A DNA stretch of 22,741 bases, from positions 1 through 22,741 of the IMG/VR virus record IMGVR_UViG_3300032665_000200. One strand, written 5' to 3'. Below the pieces are notes generated by a model. It had not been told where the DNA came from. It did no database searches and worked only from the letters and a program-made list of their open reading frames with translations. Positions within the stretch are counted from its first letter, which is position 1; every line of letters starts with the position of its first letter. The stretch is from a virus. Shown here in pieces: positions 1 to 7,638 of the stretch. The translations under genes were made by a program, and so were the position numbers.

Positions 1-5
1 AAGAA

Positions 6-866
6 ATGGCAACTTCATTTAGCAGAATGTCCAAAATGGACACCACTGAGCCTTCAGTTGATGAAGTCGGCAGTGGCATGAAGCGTGGTGGTCATGCACG
101 CAAGAAAATGGCTTTGGGCGGTGGATTGCCTATGGGTCGTATTACTGGTGCAGCCGCTCCTGAACAAGCCGCTCAAATGGCTGCTGTTCGTCCTCGTGGC
201 GCAACTATGATGGCACCTCGTGCAATGGGTCGTCCTGCCTCAGGTATGCCCGTCATGCGTAAAAGCGGCGGTAAGCTTGAGAAAGAAATCCGCAATGAGC
301 GTGAAGAGTTGCATCGTGTAGACGAGCGCCTCAACCGTCATGAGAGCATGAAAGCTGGTAAGGCTCATCATGGTCTTAAGATGGGCGGTAAGGTTGACGT
401 ACCCGGCGGTTTGTTGGGTGGCGTTGAGGCTTACGGCGCTCATAGCAAAGGCAAGACTGGCGGCATAGAAGGTCCGGGCTACAAGAAAGGCGGCAAAGCA
501 ATGCACAAAGCTATGGGCGGTAAGATTCAGAAAGACACCGTTGCATCTGAAGCCAATACCAAGGTAGTTGGTGCCAAAATGCGCAAGTCAATCTCCTCAA
601 AGACTGGTGCGCTTGAAGGCGTTGGCTACAAGAAAGGTGGTAAGGCTCACTATGCTAAAGGTGGCTCGGTTAAGCCTTACGAAAACACCGAAATGCATGG
701 TGGTCCAAAAATGCCTACCAAGAAGCTCGGCACTGGTGAGATTAAACAATCACCTGCTGGCTACAAGCACGGCGGTCACGTAAGCATGAAAGATCATTCA
801 GCAAAACATTCGCATGGTCACACGCATACTGAGCCAATGAAACGTGGTGGTAAGTGCAACTACTAA
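6..866 (+). CDS. Lys/Gly/Met-rich repeat protein, probable virion-associated
   Basis: A 286-residue, strongly basic, low-complexity protein. The motif G-Y-K-K-G-G-K-A occurs near residues 156-165 and 205-214, inside a longer repeated unit that begins K-T-G and contains E-G-x-G-Y-K-K-G-G-K. A variant, A-G-Y-K-H-G-G-H, sits near residue 251. Further R-G-G and M-G-G-K elements are scattered through the chain. A short charged helix (about residues 90-115) could form a coiled coil. The C-terminus is His-rich (HSAKHSHGHTHTEP) and could bind metal. I have no catalytic family for it. Similar Gly/Lys repeat proteins are common beside structural genes of uncultured aquatic phages, so a DNA-associated or capsid-associated role is an inference. 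The ATG at base 6 is the first in the window. The frame is open to base 3, so the true start could lie upstream. Confidence 0.7.
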   Translation: MATSFSRMSKMDTTEPSVDEVGSGMKRGGHARKKMALGGGLPMGRITGAAAPEQAAQMAAVRPRGATMMAPRAMGRPASGMPVMRKSGGKLEKEIRNEREELHRVDERLNRHESMKAGKAHHGLKMGGKVDVPGGLLGGVEAYGAHSKGKTGGIEGPGYKKGGKAMHKAMGGKIQKDTVASEANTKVVGAKMRKSISSKTGALEGVGYKKGGKAHYAKGGSVKPYENTEMHGGPKMPTKKLGTGEIKQSPAGYKHGGHVSMKDHSAKHSHGHTHTEPMKRGGKCNY

Positions 867-873
867 TAGGAAC

Positions 874-895
874 GGGGGCGGCTTAGGTCGCCTCC
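874..895 (+). terminator. Strong intergenic hairpin, possible terminator or processing site
   Basis: A 9-bp perfect stem (two G-T wobbles) closes a TTAG tetraloop: bases 874-882 pair with 887-895. It lies in the 46-base gap between the Lys/Gly repeat gene and the next gene. Only ACCTTTAAGG follows, so the U-tract is poor. It could be a weak intrinsic terminator, or a hairpin that shields the 3' end of the upstream message. The AAGGA ribosome binding site of the next gene (902-906) lies just outside the stem. Confidence 0.5.
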
Positions 896-912
896 ACCTT
901 TAAGGATAGATT

Positions 913-1692
913 ATGAGCAATAACATTGTTGCGTCGGTAACCCGTGGCGGAGCGTATGAGCCTTTTGACCTTCAAGTGGCTCGTGGTCAGATCATGGGTC
1001 ATAGCGTTGTAAGTCTGTTCGGCTATCAATCTTCTGTTACAACGACTCCAATCCCTATTTGGGAAAATGCAACGACTTACACTTATATTACGTCAGCGTC
1101 AACTTTGACGATGGTAAGTACTTCAGCATCTGATGATACTTCTGCAAAAATTTTAATTAGCGGATTGGATTCAAACTTTAATCCAATTTCTGAAACCTTG
1201 GCATTAAATGGCATTACTGGTGTCACTACCGTTAATTCATATTTTCGTGTTAATAGCTTGTTGATGGTATCGCCCGGAACGGGACAAAACACTAACGTCG
1301 GAACGATTACCCTGAAGCAATCGTCTAATGTGGTAGCTCAAATCAACATCGGTATCGGCAAATCACAAAGCACTATTTATACTGTTCCTGCTGGATATAC
1401 TTTTTATCTTGATCTGGCTGAGGTTAATAGCTCAAACAGTTACACAGGTAGCACGATTATTACTTATAAAGTGCAAGCTATCAATAACGTAACTGGGGTT
1501 AAGTTAACCGTATTGCAACAGCCGTTCGTGTCAATATATACCGCCTCACGAGCTTCTGACCCGTTTGCTTACTCAGAAAAAACTGATATTCAATGGCAGT
1601 TAGTGACAAGCACTGGGACTATTGCCGCTGGTATTATCATTACTGGTAAGTTGATTCAAAACAACAACAACGTCACCGGCGTAGGTACTTAA
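913..1692 (+). CDS. Beta-rich hypothetical virion protein
   Basis: A 259-residue protein rich in Thr, Ser, Val, Ile and Asn, with no Cys and alternating hydrophobic patterns typical of beta-sandwich virion proteins. It opens with M-S-N-N-I-V-A-S-V-T-R-G-G-A-Y-E-P-F-D-L-Q-V-A-R-G-Q split over the first 27 residues. I see no signal peptide, membrane segment or enzyme motif. An AAGGA site at 902-906 with 6-base spacing supports the start. It stands before the head-completion protein, where phages often encode minor capsid, decoration or neck proteins, so a structural role is likely, but I do not recognise the family. The next gene begins two bases after its stop, consistent with one transcript. 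Confidence 0.7.
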   Translation: MSNNIVASVTRGGAYEPFDLQVARGQIMGHSVVSLFGYQSSVTTTPIPIWENATTYTYITSASTLTMVSTSASDDTSAKILISGLDSNFNPISETLALNGITGVTTVNSYFRVNSLLMVSPGTGQNTNVGTITLKQSSNVVAQINIGIGKSQSTIYTVPAGYTFYLDLAEVNSSNSYTGSTIITYKVQAINNVTGVKLTVLQQPFVSIYTASRASDPFAYSEKTDIQWQLVTSTGTIAAGIIITGKLIQNNNNVTGVGT

Positions 1693-1694
1693 TC

Positions 1695-2216
1695 ATGCCT
1701 AGCAAATCCCCTTCTCAGCATCGTCTGATGATGGGGGTTGCGCACTCCAAGGCGTTTGCCAAGAAAGTGGGCATCCCTCAGAAGGTCGGCAAAGAGTTTG
1801 CTGCGGCTGACGTTGGCAAGAAATTCAAATCTGGTGGGTTATACGCCAACATCCACGCCAAGCAAGAGCGTATTGCTCATGGATCTGGTGAGCATATGCG
1901 CAAAGTAGGTAGCAAAGGCGCTCCGACTGCGGAAGCTTTTAAGGAATCTGCAAAGACAGCGAAGATGAAAAAGGGTGGCGTATCTCTGGCTGTTGGTCGT
2001 GGCGAAAAGTTGCCCACAAAGCAAGGCGCAGGACTTACAGAAAAGGGTCGTGCCAAGTATAATCGTGAGACAGGAAGCCACCTGAAAGCGCCGCAACCAC
2101 AAGGCGGCAGTCGTAAGAATTCATTTTGTGCCAGAATGAGTCCTATTGCAGAAAAAAGTGAAAAGGGTAGTCGTGCAAGAGCATCAATGAAGCGTTGGAA
2201 ATGCCCAAATTGGTAA
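1695..2216 (+). CDS. Small basic phage protein with conserved Cys-containing C-terminal motif
   Basis: A 173-residue Lys/Arg-rich protein. The N-terminus (MPSKSPSQHRLMMGVAHS, then FAKKVGIPQKVGKEF) resembles short basic proteins common in phage structural clusters. The C-terminal 65 residues contain GLTEKGRAKYNRETGSHLK, then KNSFCARMSP and a terminal K-R-W-K-C-P-N-W. From memory this matches a domain of unknown function recurrent in cyanophages and pelagiphages (pattern GRAKYNRxTGSxLKxPxP...SFCARM; I believe it is the Pfam DUF6321 family, not verified). Two Cys and several His/Arg could bind metal or DNA. Its role is unknown; a minor virion or DNA-associated protein is an inference from position and charge. 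Confidence 0.7.
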   Translation: MPSKSPSQHRLMMGVAHSKAFAKKVGIPQKVGKEFAAADVGKKFKSGGLYANIHAKQERIAHGSGEHMRKVGSKGAPTAEAFKESAKTAKMKKGGVSLAVGRGEKLPTKQGAGLTEKGRAKYNRETGSHLKAPQPQGGSRKNSFCARMSPIAEKSEKGSRARASMKRWKCPNW

Positions 2217-2227
2217 TAGGATAAAGC

Positions 2228-3286
2228 ATGAGTACATCAGGAACCGTTAGTACGACTGTAATTACCGTCCAACAACTCATAGATCATGGAGCTAGGCGTG
2301 CGGGTAAGCTTGCGGAAGAGTTGACGGTTGAGCAAGTCTCTGCAGCTAAAGATAGCCTGTACTATTTGCTCTCAAGTCTAGCTAACTGGGGTGTCAACTA
2401 CTGGGCGATCAACAAGGTTGTCCTAGGCTTGATCCCAGATCAGTTTGAATACTACTTACCAGTAGGTACGGTTGACGTTTTGAACGCCAACTATCGTACT
2501 TTGACCAACGTCAATACGAACGCATACAGCACTTCTGGTGTTACGCTCAACGCTTTTAATGGCGTGGGCAATTTAATCTGCCAATTGACCAACAATACTG
2601 GCTCAATTGGTATTGCACCGGGTTCAGGTAGCCCTGTTTACATCAGCACAATCGGTATTTTGCCTGCTGTAACTGGATCTGTAACCGTAGAATTGCAATA
2701 TTCCTATGACAATATCACTTGGGTGACTGTTGAAGCGCCCGGAGCGGTCAATTGGACTGCCGGAACGTGGATTTATTACGACTTAGACCCATCTGCGACC
2801 GCTGGATTCTGGAGAATTCAGCAGATTTCTGGTGTAGACATGGGTTTTTATCAGGTTGTGTTCGGAACATTGCCTGTCGCCATACCAATGGCACGCATGA
2901 ACCGTGATGATTACTCAAATCTGCCAAATAGATCGTTTACTGCGCTGCGTCCGCTGCAATATTGGTTCAATCGCACGATTCCACAGCCAAATATGGAAGT
3001 GTGGCCTGTACCAAACAGCATCGGGCCGCAGCTTGAGCTGTGGTTAAGCCGCTATATTCAGGACGTGGGTGACTTGAGTGGCTCGATTGAGATTCCTCAG
3101 TATATGTACCTTGCGATCCAGTGGGGATTGTCACACCAGATGGCGTGTGAGCTACCTGCTGTCGATCCATCACGCATAACTTATTGCGAACAACAGTACG
3201 AAAAACATTTAGTCATGGCGCAAAATGAAAACCGTGACAAATCGCCGATACTAATTGCGCCAAATATTAGCTATTACACTAGGTGA
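2228..3286 (+). CDS. P22 gp4-like head-completion / neck protein with inserted beta domain
   Basis: A 352-residue protein in three parts. Residues about 12-60 are helical (QQLIDHGARRAGKLAEELT ... SSLANWGVNYW), the pattern of P22 gp4-like tail accessory proteins, which join the portal to the short tail and keep packaged DNA in. Residues about 95-212 form an inserted beta domain with ELQYSYDNITWVTVEAP, W-I-Y-Y-D-L-D and F-W-R-I, reminiscent of F5/8 type C (discoidin-like) carbohydrate-binding folds. Residues about 215-352 return to the core: MNRDDYSNLPNRS, LQYWFNR, W-P-V-P, RYIQDVGDL and a helical tail. P22 gp4 itself is only about 166 residues, so this is a much enlarged form. The start is supported by AGGATAAAGC upstream. 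The family call is by motif recall, and no alignment was run. Confidence 0.65.
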   Translation: MSTSGTVSTTVITVQQLIDHGARRAGKLAEELTVEQVSAAKDSLYYLLSSLANWGVNYWAINKVVLGLIPDQFEYYLPVGTVDVLNANYRTLTNVNTNAYSTSGVTLNAFNGVGNLICQLTNNTGSIGIAPGSGSPVYISTIGILPAVTGSVTVELQYSYDNITWVTVEAPGAVNWTAGTWIYYDLDPSATAGFWRIQQISGVDMGFYQVVFGTLPVAIPMARMNRDDYSNLPNRSFTALRPLQYWFNRTIPQPNMEVWPVPNSIGPQLELWLSRYIQDVGDLSGSIEIPQYMYLAIQWGLSHQMACELPAVDPSRITYCEQQYEKHLVMAQNENRDKSPILIAPNISYYTR

Positions 3287-3306
3287 TGGGGTAAAATAAG
3301 ACCATC

Positions 3307-3969
3307 ATGGAAGCCTTTGTTTATTCGTGGTCAGACCACAAAACTGCTAAGATTTATGTCGGCGTTCACAAAGGAAACGTCGAAGATGGGTATGTCTGTT
3401 CTTCTAAGTCTATGATGGTTGAACACAATAAAAGACCAGAGGATTTTACTCGTCAGATCATTGCCAAAGGCACATTAAATGATTGCGCTACATTAGAAGT
3501 TGCGATTATTAAACAATTGCTCAAAGACAAAAATACTTGCTATAACCGTGCCGCTGGCAAAATGATCATCAATGATGTTCCGCCTCGTTTAGGTGTGCCG
3601 CATTCAGAAGAAGCAAGAAAAAAAATAAGTCAAGCTAATGTTAATCGTAAAGTATCTGAAAAAACAAAACAACTAATGAGTATGCGCCATTCTGGCAATA
3701 AATACGCATTAGGGTCAATTCGTTCTGAAGAACATAAATTAGCAATTAGTATTGCCAATAAAAATAAAATTATATCTTTAGAAACTCGTAAAAAAATAGG
3801 TGAAAACACATCTAAAAAGCTTACGGGTAAAAAGTTAACGGCTGAGCATATTGAAAAAATGAAAAAAGCTGTTACTGGCAAACCCAAATCAAAAGAACAC
3901 GTTGAGAAAGTGCGGCGTGCGTTGATTGAATATTGGTCTAAAAAGAAAAAAGAGGCTGAAAATGCCTAG
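3307..3969 (+). CDS. GIY-YIG homing endonuclease with NUMOD3 repeats (Seg-like)
   Basis: A 220-residue free-standing homing endonuclease. The N-terminal nuclease core has a degenerate first motif (VYSW, residues 5-8, in place of GIY) and a good second motif (YVG, 17-19, followed by HKGNVEDGYV). Conserved-looking Arg49 (DFTRQII), Glu64 (ATLEVAIIKQL) and Asn80 (CYNRAAG) fit the GIY-YIG catalytic layout. From residue 96 on there are several NUMOD3-type DNA-binding repeats (GVPHSEEARKKISQAN, GSIRSEEHKLAISIANKNK, GKKLTAEHIEKMKKAVTGK). The 3' half is visibly richer in A than flanking genes, which suits recent transfer. It sits between two virion genes and its last 8 bases overlap the next gene. Its ribosome binding site is weak. 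It would nick or cut phage DNA lacking the insert and promote its own spread. Confidence 0.85.
   Translation: MEAFVYSWSDHKTAKIYVGVHKGNVEDGYVCSSKSMMVEHNKRPEDFTRQIIAKGTLNDCATLEVAIIKQLLKDKNTCYNRAAGKMIINDVPPRLGVPHSEEARKKISQANVNRKVSEKTKQLMSMRHSGNKYALGSIRSEEHKLAISIANKNKIISLETRKKIGENTSKKLTGKKLTAEHIEKMKKAVTGKPKSKEHVEKVRRALIEYWSKKKKEAENA
3951..3955 (+). promoter_or_regulatory. Ribosome binding site for the zinc-ribbon gene
   Basis: AGAGG lies six bases before the ATG at 3962, inside the end of the GIY-YIG gene. It decides the start of the following gene against the upstream in-frame start at 3926, which would add 12 basic residues read from homing-endonuclease DNA. Confidence 0.6.
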
Positions 3970-4333
3970 ATTCTTAGATACAATAGGTAATAGTACTCTA
4001 AGCGTGTTCGTGTGTGACCGCTGCAAAATGAAGCGTCCGTATAGTGATATGCGTCCAGACGGGAATATACCTGCGATAAAGGTATGCTCTGTTTCCTGCT
4101 CTGATGAATGGGATCCATACAGACTGCCTGCAAGATCCCCTGAAAAAATCACAATTCGGTTTCCGAGACCAGATTTGGATATTGCTGTGTACGATGATGC
4201 ACTCACGACCGATCCGAATGTTGCGCTTGATCCTAATCAGACACCGCAGCATACGACAGAAGGCGAGTTTGGAATTGCGCCAGAGCAGGGCGATACTCCA
4301 AATGATGGCAACCTCAATAATCTTTCGCCATAG
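3962..4333 (+). CDS. Zinc-ribbon phage protein of neck/tail cluster
   Basis: A 124-residue protein starting MPRFLDTIGNSTLSVFVCDR. Residues about 18-45 contain C-D-R-C, then K-V-C-S-V-S-C, giving a C-x2-C ... C-x3-C zinc-ribbon pattern. WDPYRLPARSPEKITIRFPR follows, a run I recognise from small phage proteins encoded next to gp4-like neck proteins. The C-terminal 50 residues are acidic, Pro/Asn/Gln-rich and probably disordered. The start at 3962 is chosen because AGAGG lies at the right distance and the protein then begins with the conserved MPRF-type start. It overlaps the GIY-YIG stop by 8 bases, suggesting the endonuclease gene inserted exactly at this boundary. Probably a minor virion or assembly protein; the role is inferred from neighbours only. 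Confidence 0.75.
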   Translation: MPRFLDTIGNSTLSVFVCDRCKMKRPYSDMRPDGNIPAIKVCSVSCSDEWDPYRLPARSPEKITIRFPRPDLDIAVYDDALTTDPNVALDPNQTPQHTTEGEFGIAPEQGDTPNDGNLNNLSP

Positions 4334-4340
4334 GTAAGGT

Positions 4341-7301
4341 ATGTCAAACGTACGGATCAGCCAATTACCGACCGCACAAAGCCCCATCACTGGTAGCGAA
4401 CTTGTCCCTGTCGTTCAGAACGGAGTGACGGTTCAGACGACTGTTTCGGCAATCACTCAAAGTCCATCACTCACTGAGACGTTTTTAACTGTCGGTCAGC
4501 AACCTTTATTGCCTAACAGTCGGTATTTTTCGGCTATTAACGGTATCGGCATTACTGACGGTGGTGCTCAGGGTGCTTACACGATTGCGCTTAATGGCAC
4601 CTCTGGATCGCTAGAATCAGCAGGCACAGGCGTTATCGTCAAGTCTGCAGCCAATACGATCACAGCTAGATCGCTCGCCACAAGCGGTAATGGCATTTCG
4701 GTTACCAACGGTAGTGGCGTATCAGGTAATCCAACATTCCAGTTGACTGGTTTAGCGCTGGCATTAGCTAACGCTACCGGCACAGGATTATTGGCGCTTG
4801 GATCGTCATCCACAATTAGCCCAGTAATTATTACTGGTACATCAAATCAAATCGGCGTGACAGGCGGTGATGGATCATCCACACCTACAATTAGTCTTGC
4901 AAGTAACCCAGTGATCCCCGGCACGGCTGGCGTGACACTTCCTGTTGGTACAACCGCTCAGCGTGGATCAACGACTGGAGAGATTCGCTATAACAGCGAT
5001 TTGGGTCGATTTGAGGGCTACTACGCAGGATCATGGCAGACGTTCGGTATCGGTGATGGTACGCTGACTTCTGTTAGCGGCACGACTAGCCAGATCAACG
5101 TATCTACTGTGGGTGGAATTTCGACGGTTAGTTTGGCGTCGAATCCAATAATCCCCGGCGCTGGTGCGATTCAGATACCTTCAGGAACGACTGCATCACG
5201 TCCAGCATCACCTGTAAACGGTGACTTGCGTTACAACACCACCACGCAGACGTTTGAGGGTTATGCAAACGGCGCATGGGGTGCGATTGTTTCTGGTTCT
5301 GGCGTGACCTCGGTAGGCACAGGAACGGGATTGACGGGTGGTCCGATCACCTCGACCGGTACGATTTCAATCGCTAATACTTCGGTGACGGCTGCGTCAT
5401 ATGGATCTTCATATCAAGTTCCTACCTTTACCGTCAATGCTCAAGGTCAACTGACTTTAGCCTCAAACACTACGATTGATGCCGTTACGCTGACAACTGG
5501 CTCGATCACCACGACGCCCGTTAACTCAAATGATATCGTCAACAAGTCCTATGTTGATTCTATAGCGCAGGGTTTGTCTGTCAAAGCACCAGTTTTATGC
5601 GCAACGACCACTAGCATCACGCTGTCTGGCGAACAAACCATTGACGGAATTACGACCTCTGCAAGTCGTGTGTTGGTTAAGAACCAAGCCACCTCGTCGC
5701 AAAACGGTATTTACGTTTCATCGTCGGGCGCTTGGTCACGATCATCTGATGCCAATACTTGGAATCAATTGGTATCTGCATTTGTGTTTGTTGAGAAAGG
5801 AACGACACAAGCTGACACGGGTTGGGTCTGTACGGTTGATCCGGGTGGTACGCTTGGCGTTACTGCGGTTACTTGGGTTCAGTTCTCTGGTGCTGGTACT
5901 TACACCGCAGGCACAGGACTGACACTTACTGGTAGCCAGTTCAGCATTACTAATACTGCTGTCACCGCAGGATCATACGGCTCTGCTTCATCGGTTGGTA
6001 CGTTCACAGTTAATGCACAGGGTCAGATAACGCTGGCTGGCAACACATCAATTGCGATTGCTGCTTCACAAGTGACAAGCGGCACGTTTACTGTATCCCA
6101 AGGCGGTACAGGCGTTGCCACGCTGACTGGGCTTGCCTACGGTAACGGCACATCGGCATTTACCGCAGCGACTGCAGCTCAGATCGTCAGCGCAATTGGA
6201 TCAACCGCAGTTACGAATGCGACAAACGCAACAACCTCTACTAACCTCGCAGGTGGTGCAAACGGTTCGTTGCCATACCAAACAGGTTCAGGTGCGACGA
6301 CGTTCTTAGCGGCGGGTACAAACGGTTATGTGTTGACGCTGGCTGGTGGCGTACCAACTTGGGCGGCTTCTACAGGTGGCGTGACATCATTCTCAGCAGG
6401 CACAACAGGTTTTACGCCAAGCACAGGAGCGACAGGCGCAGTGACGCTTGCAGGAACGCTTAACGTCTCCAACGGTGGTACGGGATTGACTTCGCTAACA
6501 GCGAACTACATTCCTTACGGCAACGGCACAAGCGCCTTACAATCTAGCGCCAATCATACGTTTGACGGCACTACTTTAACCCTTGGTAACGCAGGTGTAA
6601 CAGCTCGCTTCCAAGGTGATTTTAGCAATGCAACGGTAGCCAGCAGAACTGCGTTTATAACAGGCACGACCAACGGATCAACCGGCATTTATGCGCTGCC
6701 AAACGGTACGAGCACGGCTGCATCATGGCAGGCAACTAACGCTGCTGATCCTACCAACGCCTCAAAGATTCTGATTGCTACTAACGGCTCGACAGATGTT
6801 CAGTTGGTATCAGGAATTAACGGCACAGGCACATACTTGCCGTTGTCTATTTTTAATGGTGGTTTAGGTCGGTTTGTGTTTGGAACTGCGGGTCAGTTTG
6901 GGATTGGGCCAATCGCCAGCGTTTCATATGGTACATCAGGTCAAGTTCTGCAATCAAACGGTGCTTCGGCTGCGCCTACTTGGGTAACACCCGCAGGTGG
7001 TGTGACTCTGTCAAACGACACGTCTACCGCTTCAAACCTATACCCTACGTTTGCCTCAGCGACGTCAGGGTCAGTGTCTACTGTATATACTGGCAATGCT
7101 AACTTATTGTATAAGCCAAGTACTGGTGAGTTTCAATCTCAAGCACTCATGGCAATTAACGGCTTGACGCTGAACAATGCAACAGTGAATACTAGCTACA
7201 CAATCCCAACGGGTTATAACGCCGTGAGTGCTGGGCCAATGACCATCGCTTCTGGCGTAACGGTTACGATCCCGGCAAGCAGCGTATGGGTCGTGGTGTA
7301 A
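4341..7301 (+). CDS. Long modular tail fibre protein
   Basis: A 986-residue fibre. The first 35 residues (MSNVRISQLPTAQSPITGSE and on) are a common phage tail-fibre N-terminus, probably the virion-attachment end. Next come low-complexity Thr/Ser/Gly shaft segments. Two PVGTTAQR...G.W stalk modules lie at residues 200-232 and 279-313. Two VTA.SYGS...FTVNAQGQ modules fall near residues 350-385 and 540-570. Between them is a block (residues 395-530) with NKSYVDSIAQGLSVKAPV, RVLVKNQATSSQNGIYV and GAWSRSSDANTW, a well-known fibre domain. Residues 585-760 carry VSQGGTG and VSNGGTG repeats. The last 36 residues (tip) resemble the end of the next small gene. No C-terminal intramolecular chaperone or enzyme was recognised. 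It would trimerise and reach for a host surface receptor. AGGTAAGGT precedes the start. Confidence 0.85.
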   Translation: MSNVRISQLPTAQSPITGSELVPVVQNGVTVQTTVSAITQSPSLTETFLTVGQQPLLPNSRYFSAINGIGITDGGAQGAYTIALNGTSGSLESAGTGVIVKSAANTITARSLATSGNGISVTNGSGVSGNPTFQLTGLALALANATGTGLLALGSSSTISPVIITGTSNQIGVTGGDGSSTPTISLASNPVIPGTAGVTLPVGTTAQRGSTTGEIRYNSDLGRFEGYYAGSWQTFGIGDGTLTSVSGTTSQINVSTVGGISTVSLASNPIIPGAGAIQIPSGTTASRPASPVNGDLRYNTTTQTFEGYANGAWGAIVSGSGVTSVGTGTGLTGGPITSTGTISIANTSVTAASYGSSYQVPTFTVNAQGQLTLASNTTIDAVTLTTGSITTTPVNSNDIVNKSYVDSIAQGLSVKAPVLCATTTSITLSGEQTIDGITTSASRVLVKNQATSSQNGIYVSSSGAWSRSSDANTWNQLVSAFVFVEKGTTQADTGWVCTVDPGGTLGVTAVTWVQFSGAGTYTAGTGLTLTGSQFSITNTAVTAGSYGSASSVGTFTVNAQGQITLAGNTSIAIAASQVTSGTFTVSQGGTGVATLTGLAYGNGTSAFTAATAAQIVSAIGSTAVTNATNATTSTNLAGGANGSLPYQTGSGATTFLAAGTNGYVLTLAGGVPTWAASTGGVTSFSAGTTGFTPSTGATGAVTLAGTLNVSNGGTGLTSLTANYIPYGNGTSALQSSANHTFDGTTLTLGNAGVTARFQGDFSNATVASRTAFITGTTNGSTGIYALPNGTSTAASWQATNAADPTNASKILIATNGSTDVQLVSGINGTGTYLPLSIFNGGLGRFVFGTAGQFGIGPIASVSYGTSGQVLQSNGASAAPTWVTPAGGVTLSNDTSTASNLYPTFASATSGSVSTVYTGNANLLYKPSTGEFQSQALMAINGLTLNNATVNTSYTIPTGYNAVSAGPMTIASGVTVTIPASSVWVVV
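4938..5036 (+). repeat. Fibre stalk module, copy 1
   Basis: Encodes a LPVGTTAQR ... GEIRYNSDLGRFEGYYAGSW module inside the long fibre. Related copies occur in the same gene and in three later fibre genes, with a partial copy in fibre B. Confidence 0.7.
5175..5279 (+). repeat. Fibre stalk module, copy 2
   Basis: Encodes IPSGTTASRPASPVNG followed by LRYNTTTQTFEGYANGAW, a second copy of the stalk module within the long fibre, 35 codons long. Conservation is at protein level more than at base level. Confidence 0.7.
7191..7298 (+). repeat. Fibre tip module, copy 1
   Basis: The last 36 codons of the long fibre encode S-Y-T-I-P-T-G-Y-N-A-V-S-A-G-P-M-T-I then SGVTVTIPASSVWVVV. The last 36 codons of the next gene encode a clear paralog. 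Confidence 0.7.
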
Positions 7302-7311
7302 AGGAAAAGAC

Positions 7312-7638
7312 ATGGCACAAACTGGATTTACACCTCTCATTAGTTATCACAGCACAACGTCTGGAAACGTCCCGTCGGTGTCTAATCTCGCTGTGGGTGA
7401 GATTGCTGTCAACGTCGCTGATAAGAAGCTGTACATCACTGACGGAACAACGGTTTACGGTATTACGGGCGGTGCAACCGGCGGCGGTACGGATCAGGTA
7501 TTTGTTAACAACGGGCAGACTGTTAATTACAATTACACGATACCTAGTGGTCAGAATTCGATGAGCACTGGGCCAATTTCAATCAACTCGGGCGTGACTG
7601 TGACGATCAGCTCAGGTTCAGTTTGGGCAATCATATAA
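7312..7638 (+). CDS. Small tail-fibre-like protein (attachment plus tip)
   Basis: A 108-residue protein. Residues about 20-50 contain VGEIAVNVADKKLYITDGT, a motif found near the N-terminus of many phage tail fibres. After a Gly-rich linker, the last 36 residues (YTIPSGQNSMSTGPISI then SGVTVTISSGSVWAII) copy the tip of the preceding long fibre. It therefore looks like a minimal fibre: an attachment motif joined directly to a tip, with no shaft. AGGAAAAG precedes the start with good spacing, and its stop overlaps the next start (TAATG). It could be a short accessory fibre or a remnant of an internal deletion. The intact start and coupled downstream gene argue that it is expressed. Confidence 0.75.
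   Translation: MAQTGFTPLISYHSTTSGNVPSVSNLAVGEIAVNVADKKLYITDGTTVYGITGGATGGGTDQVFVNNGQTVNYNYTIPSGQNSMSTGPISINSGVTVTISSGSVWAII
7528..7635 (+). repeat. Fibre tip module, copy 2
   Basis: Protein-level paralog of bases 7191-7298, both exactly 36 codons and both ending a gene. Shared pattern: Y-T-I-P-x-G-x-N-x-x-S-x-G-P, then S-G-V-T-V-T-I, then S-V-W. The base sequences have diverged, so the duplication is not recent or was acquired separately. Confidence 0.7.

Noticed and set aside
240-506. An 88-residue - strand frame with hydrophobic stretches
   Set aside because: It lies entirely inside the Lys/Gly repeat gene; the hydrophobicity follows from complementing Lys/Gly codons. No ribosome binding site or - strand neighbours.
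3998-4390. A 130-residue - strand frame opposite the zinc-ribbon gene
   Set aside because: It overlaps a + strand gene with a good ribosome binding site and recognised motifs, and the - strand product shows no family features.
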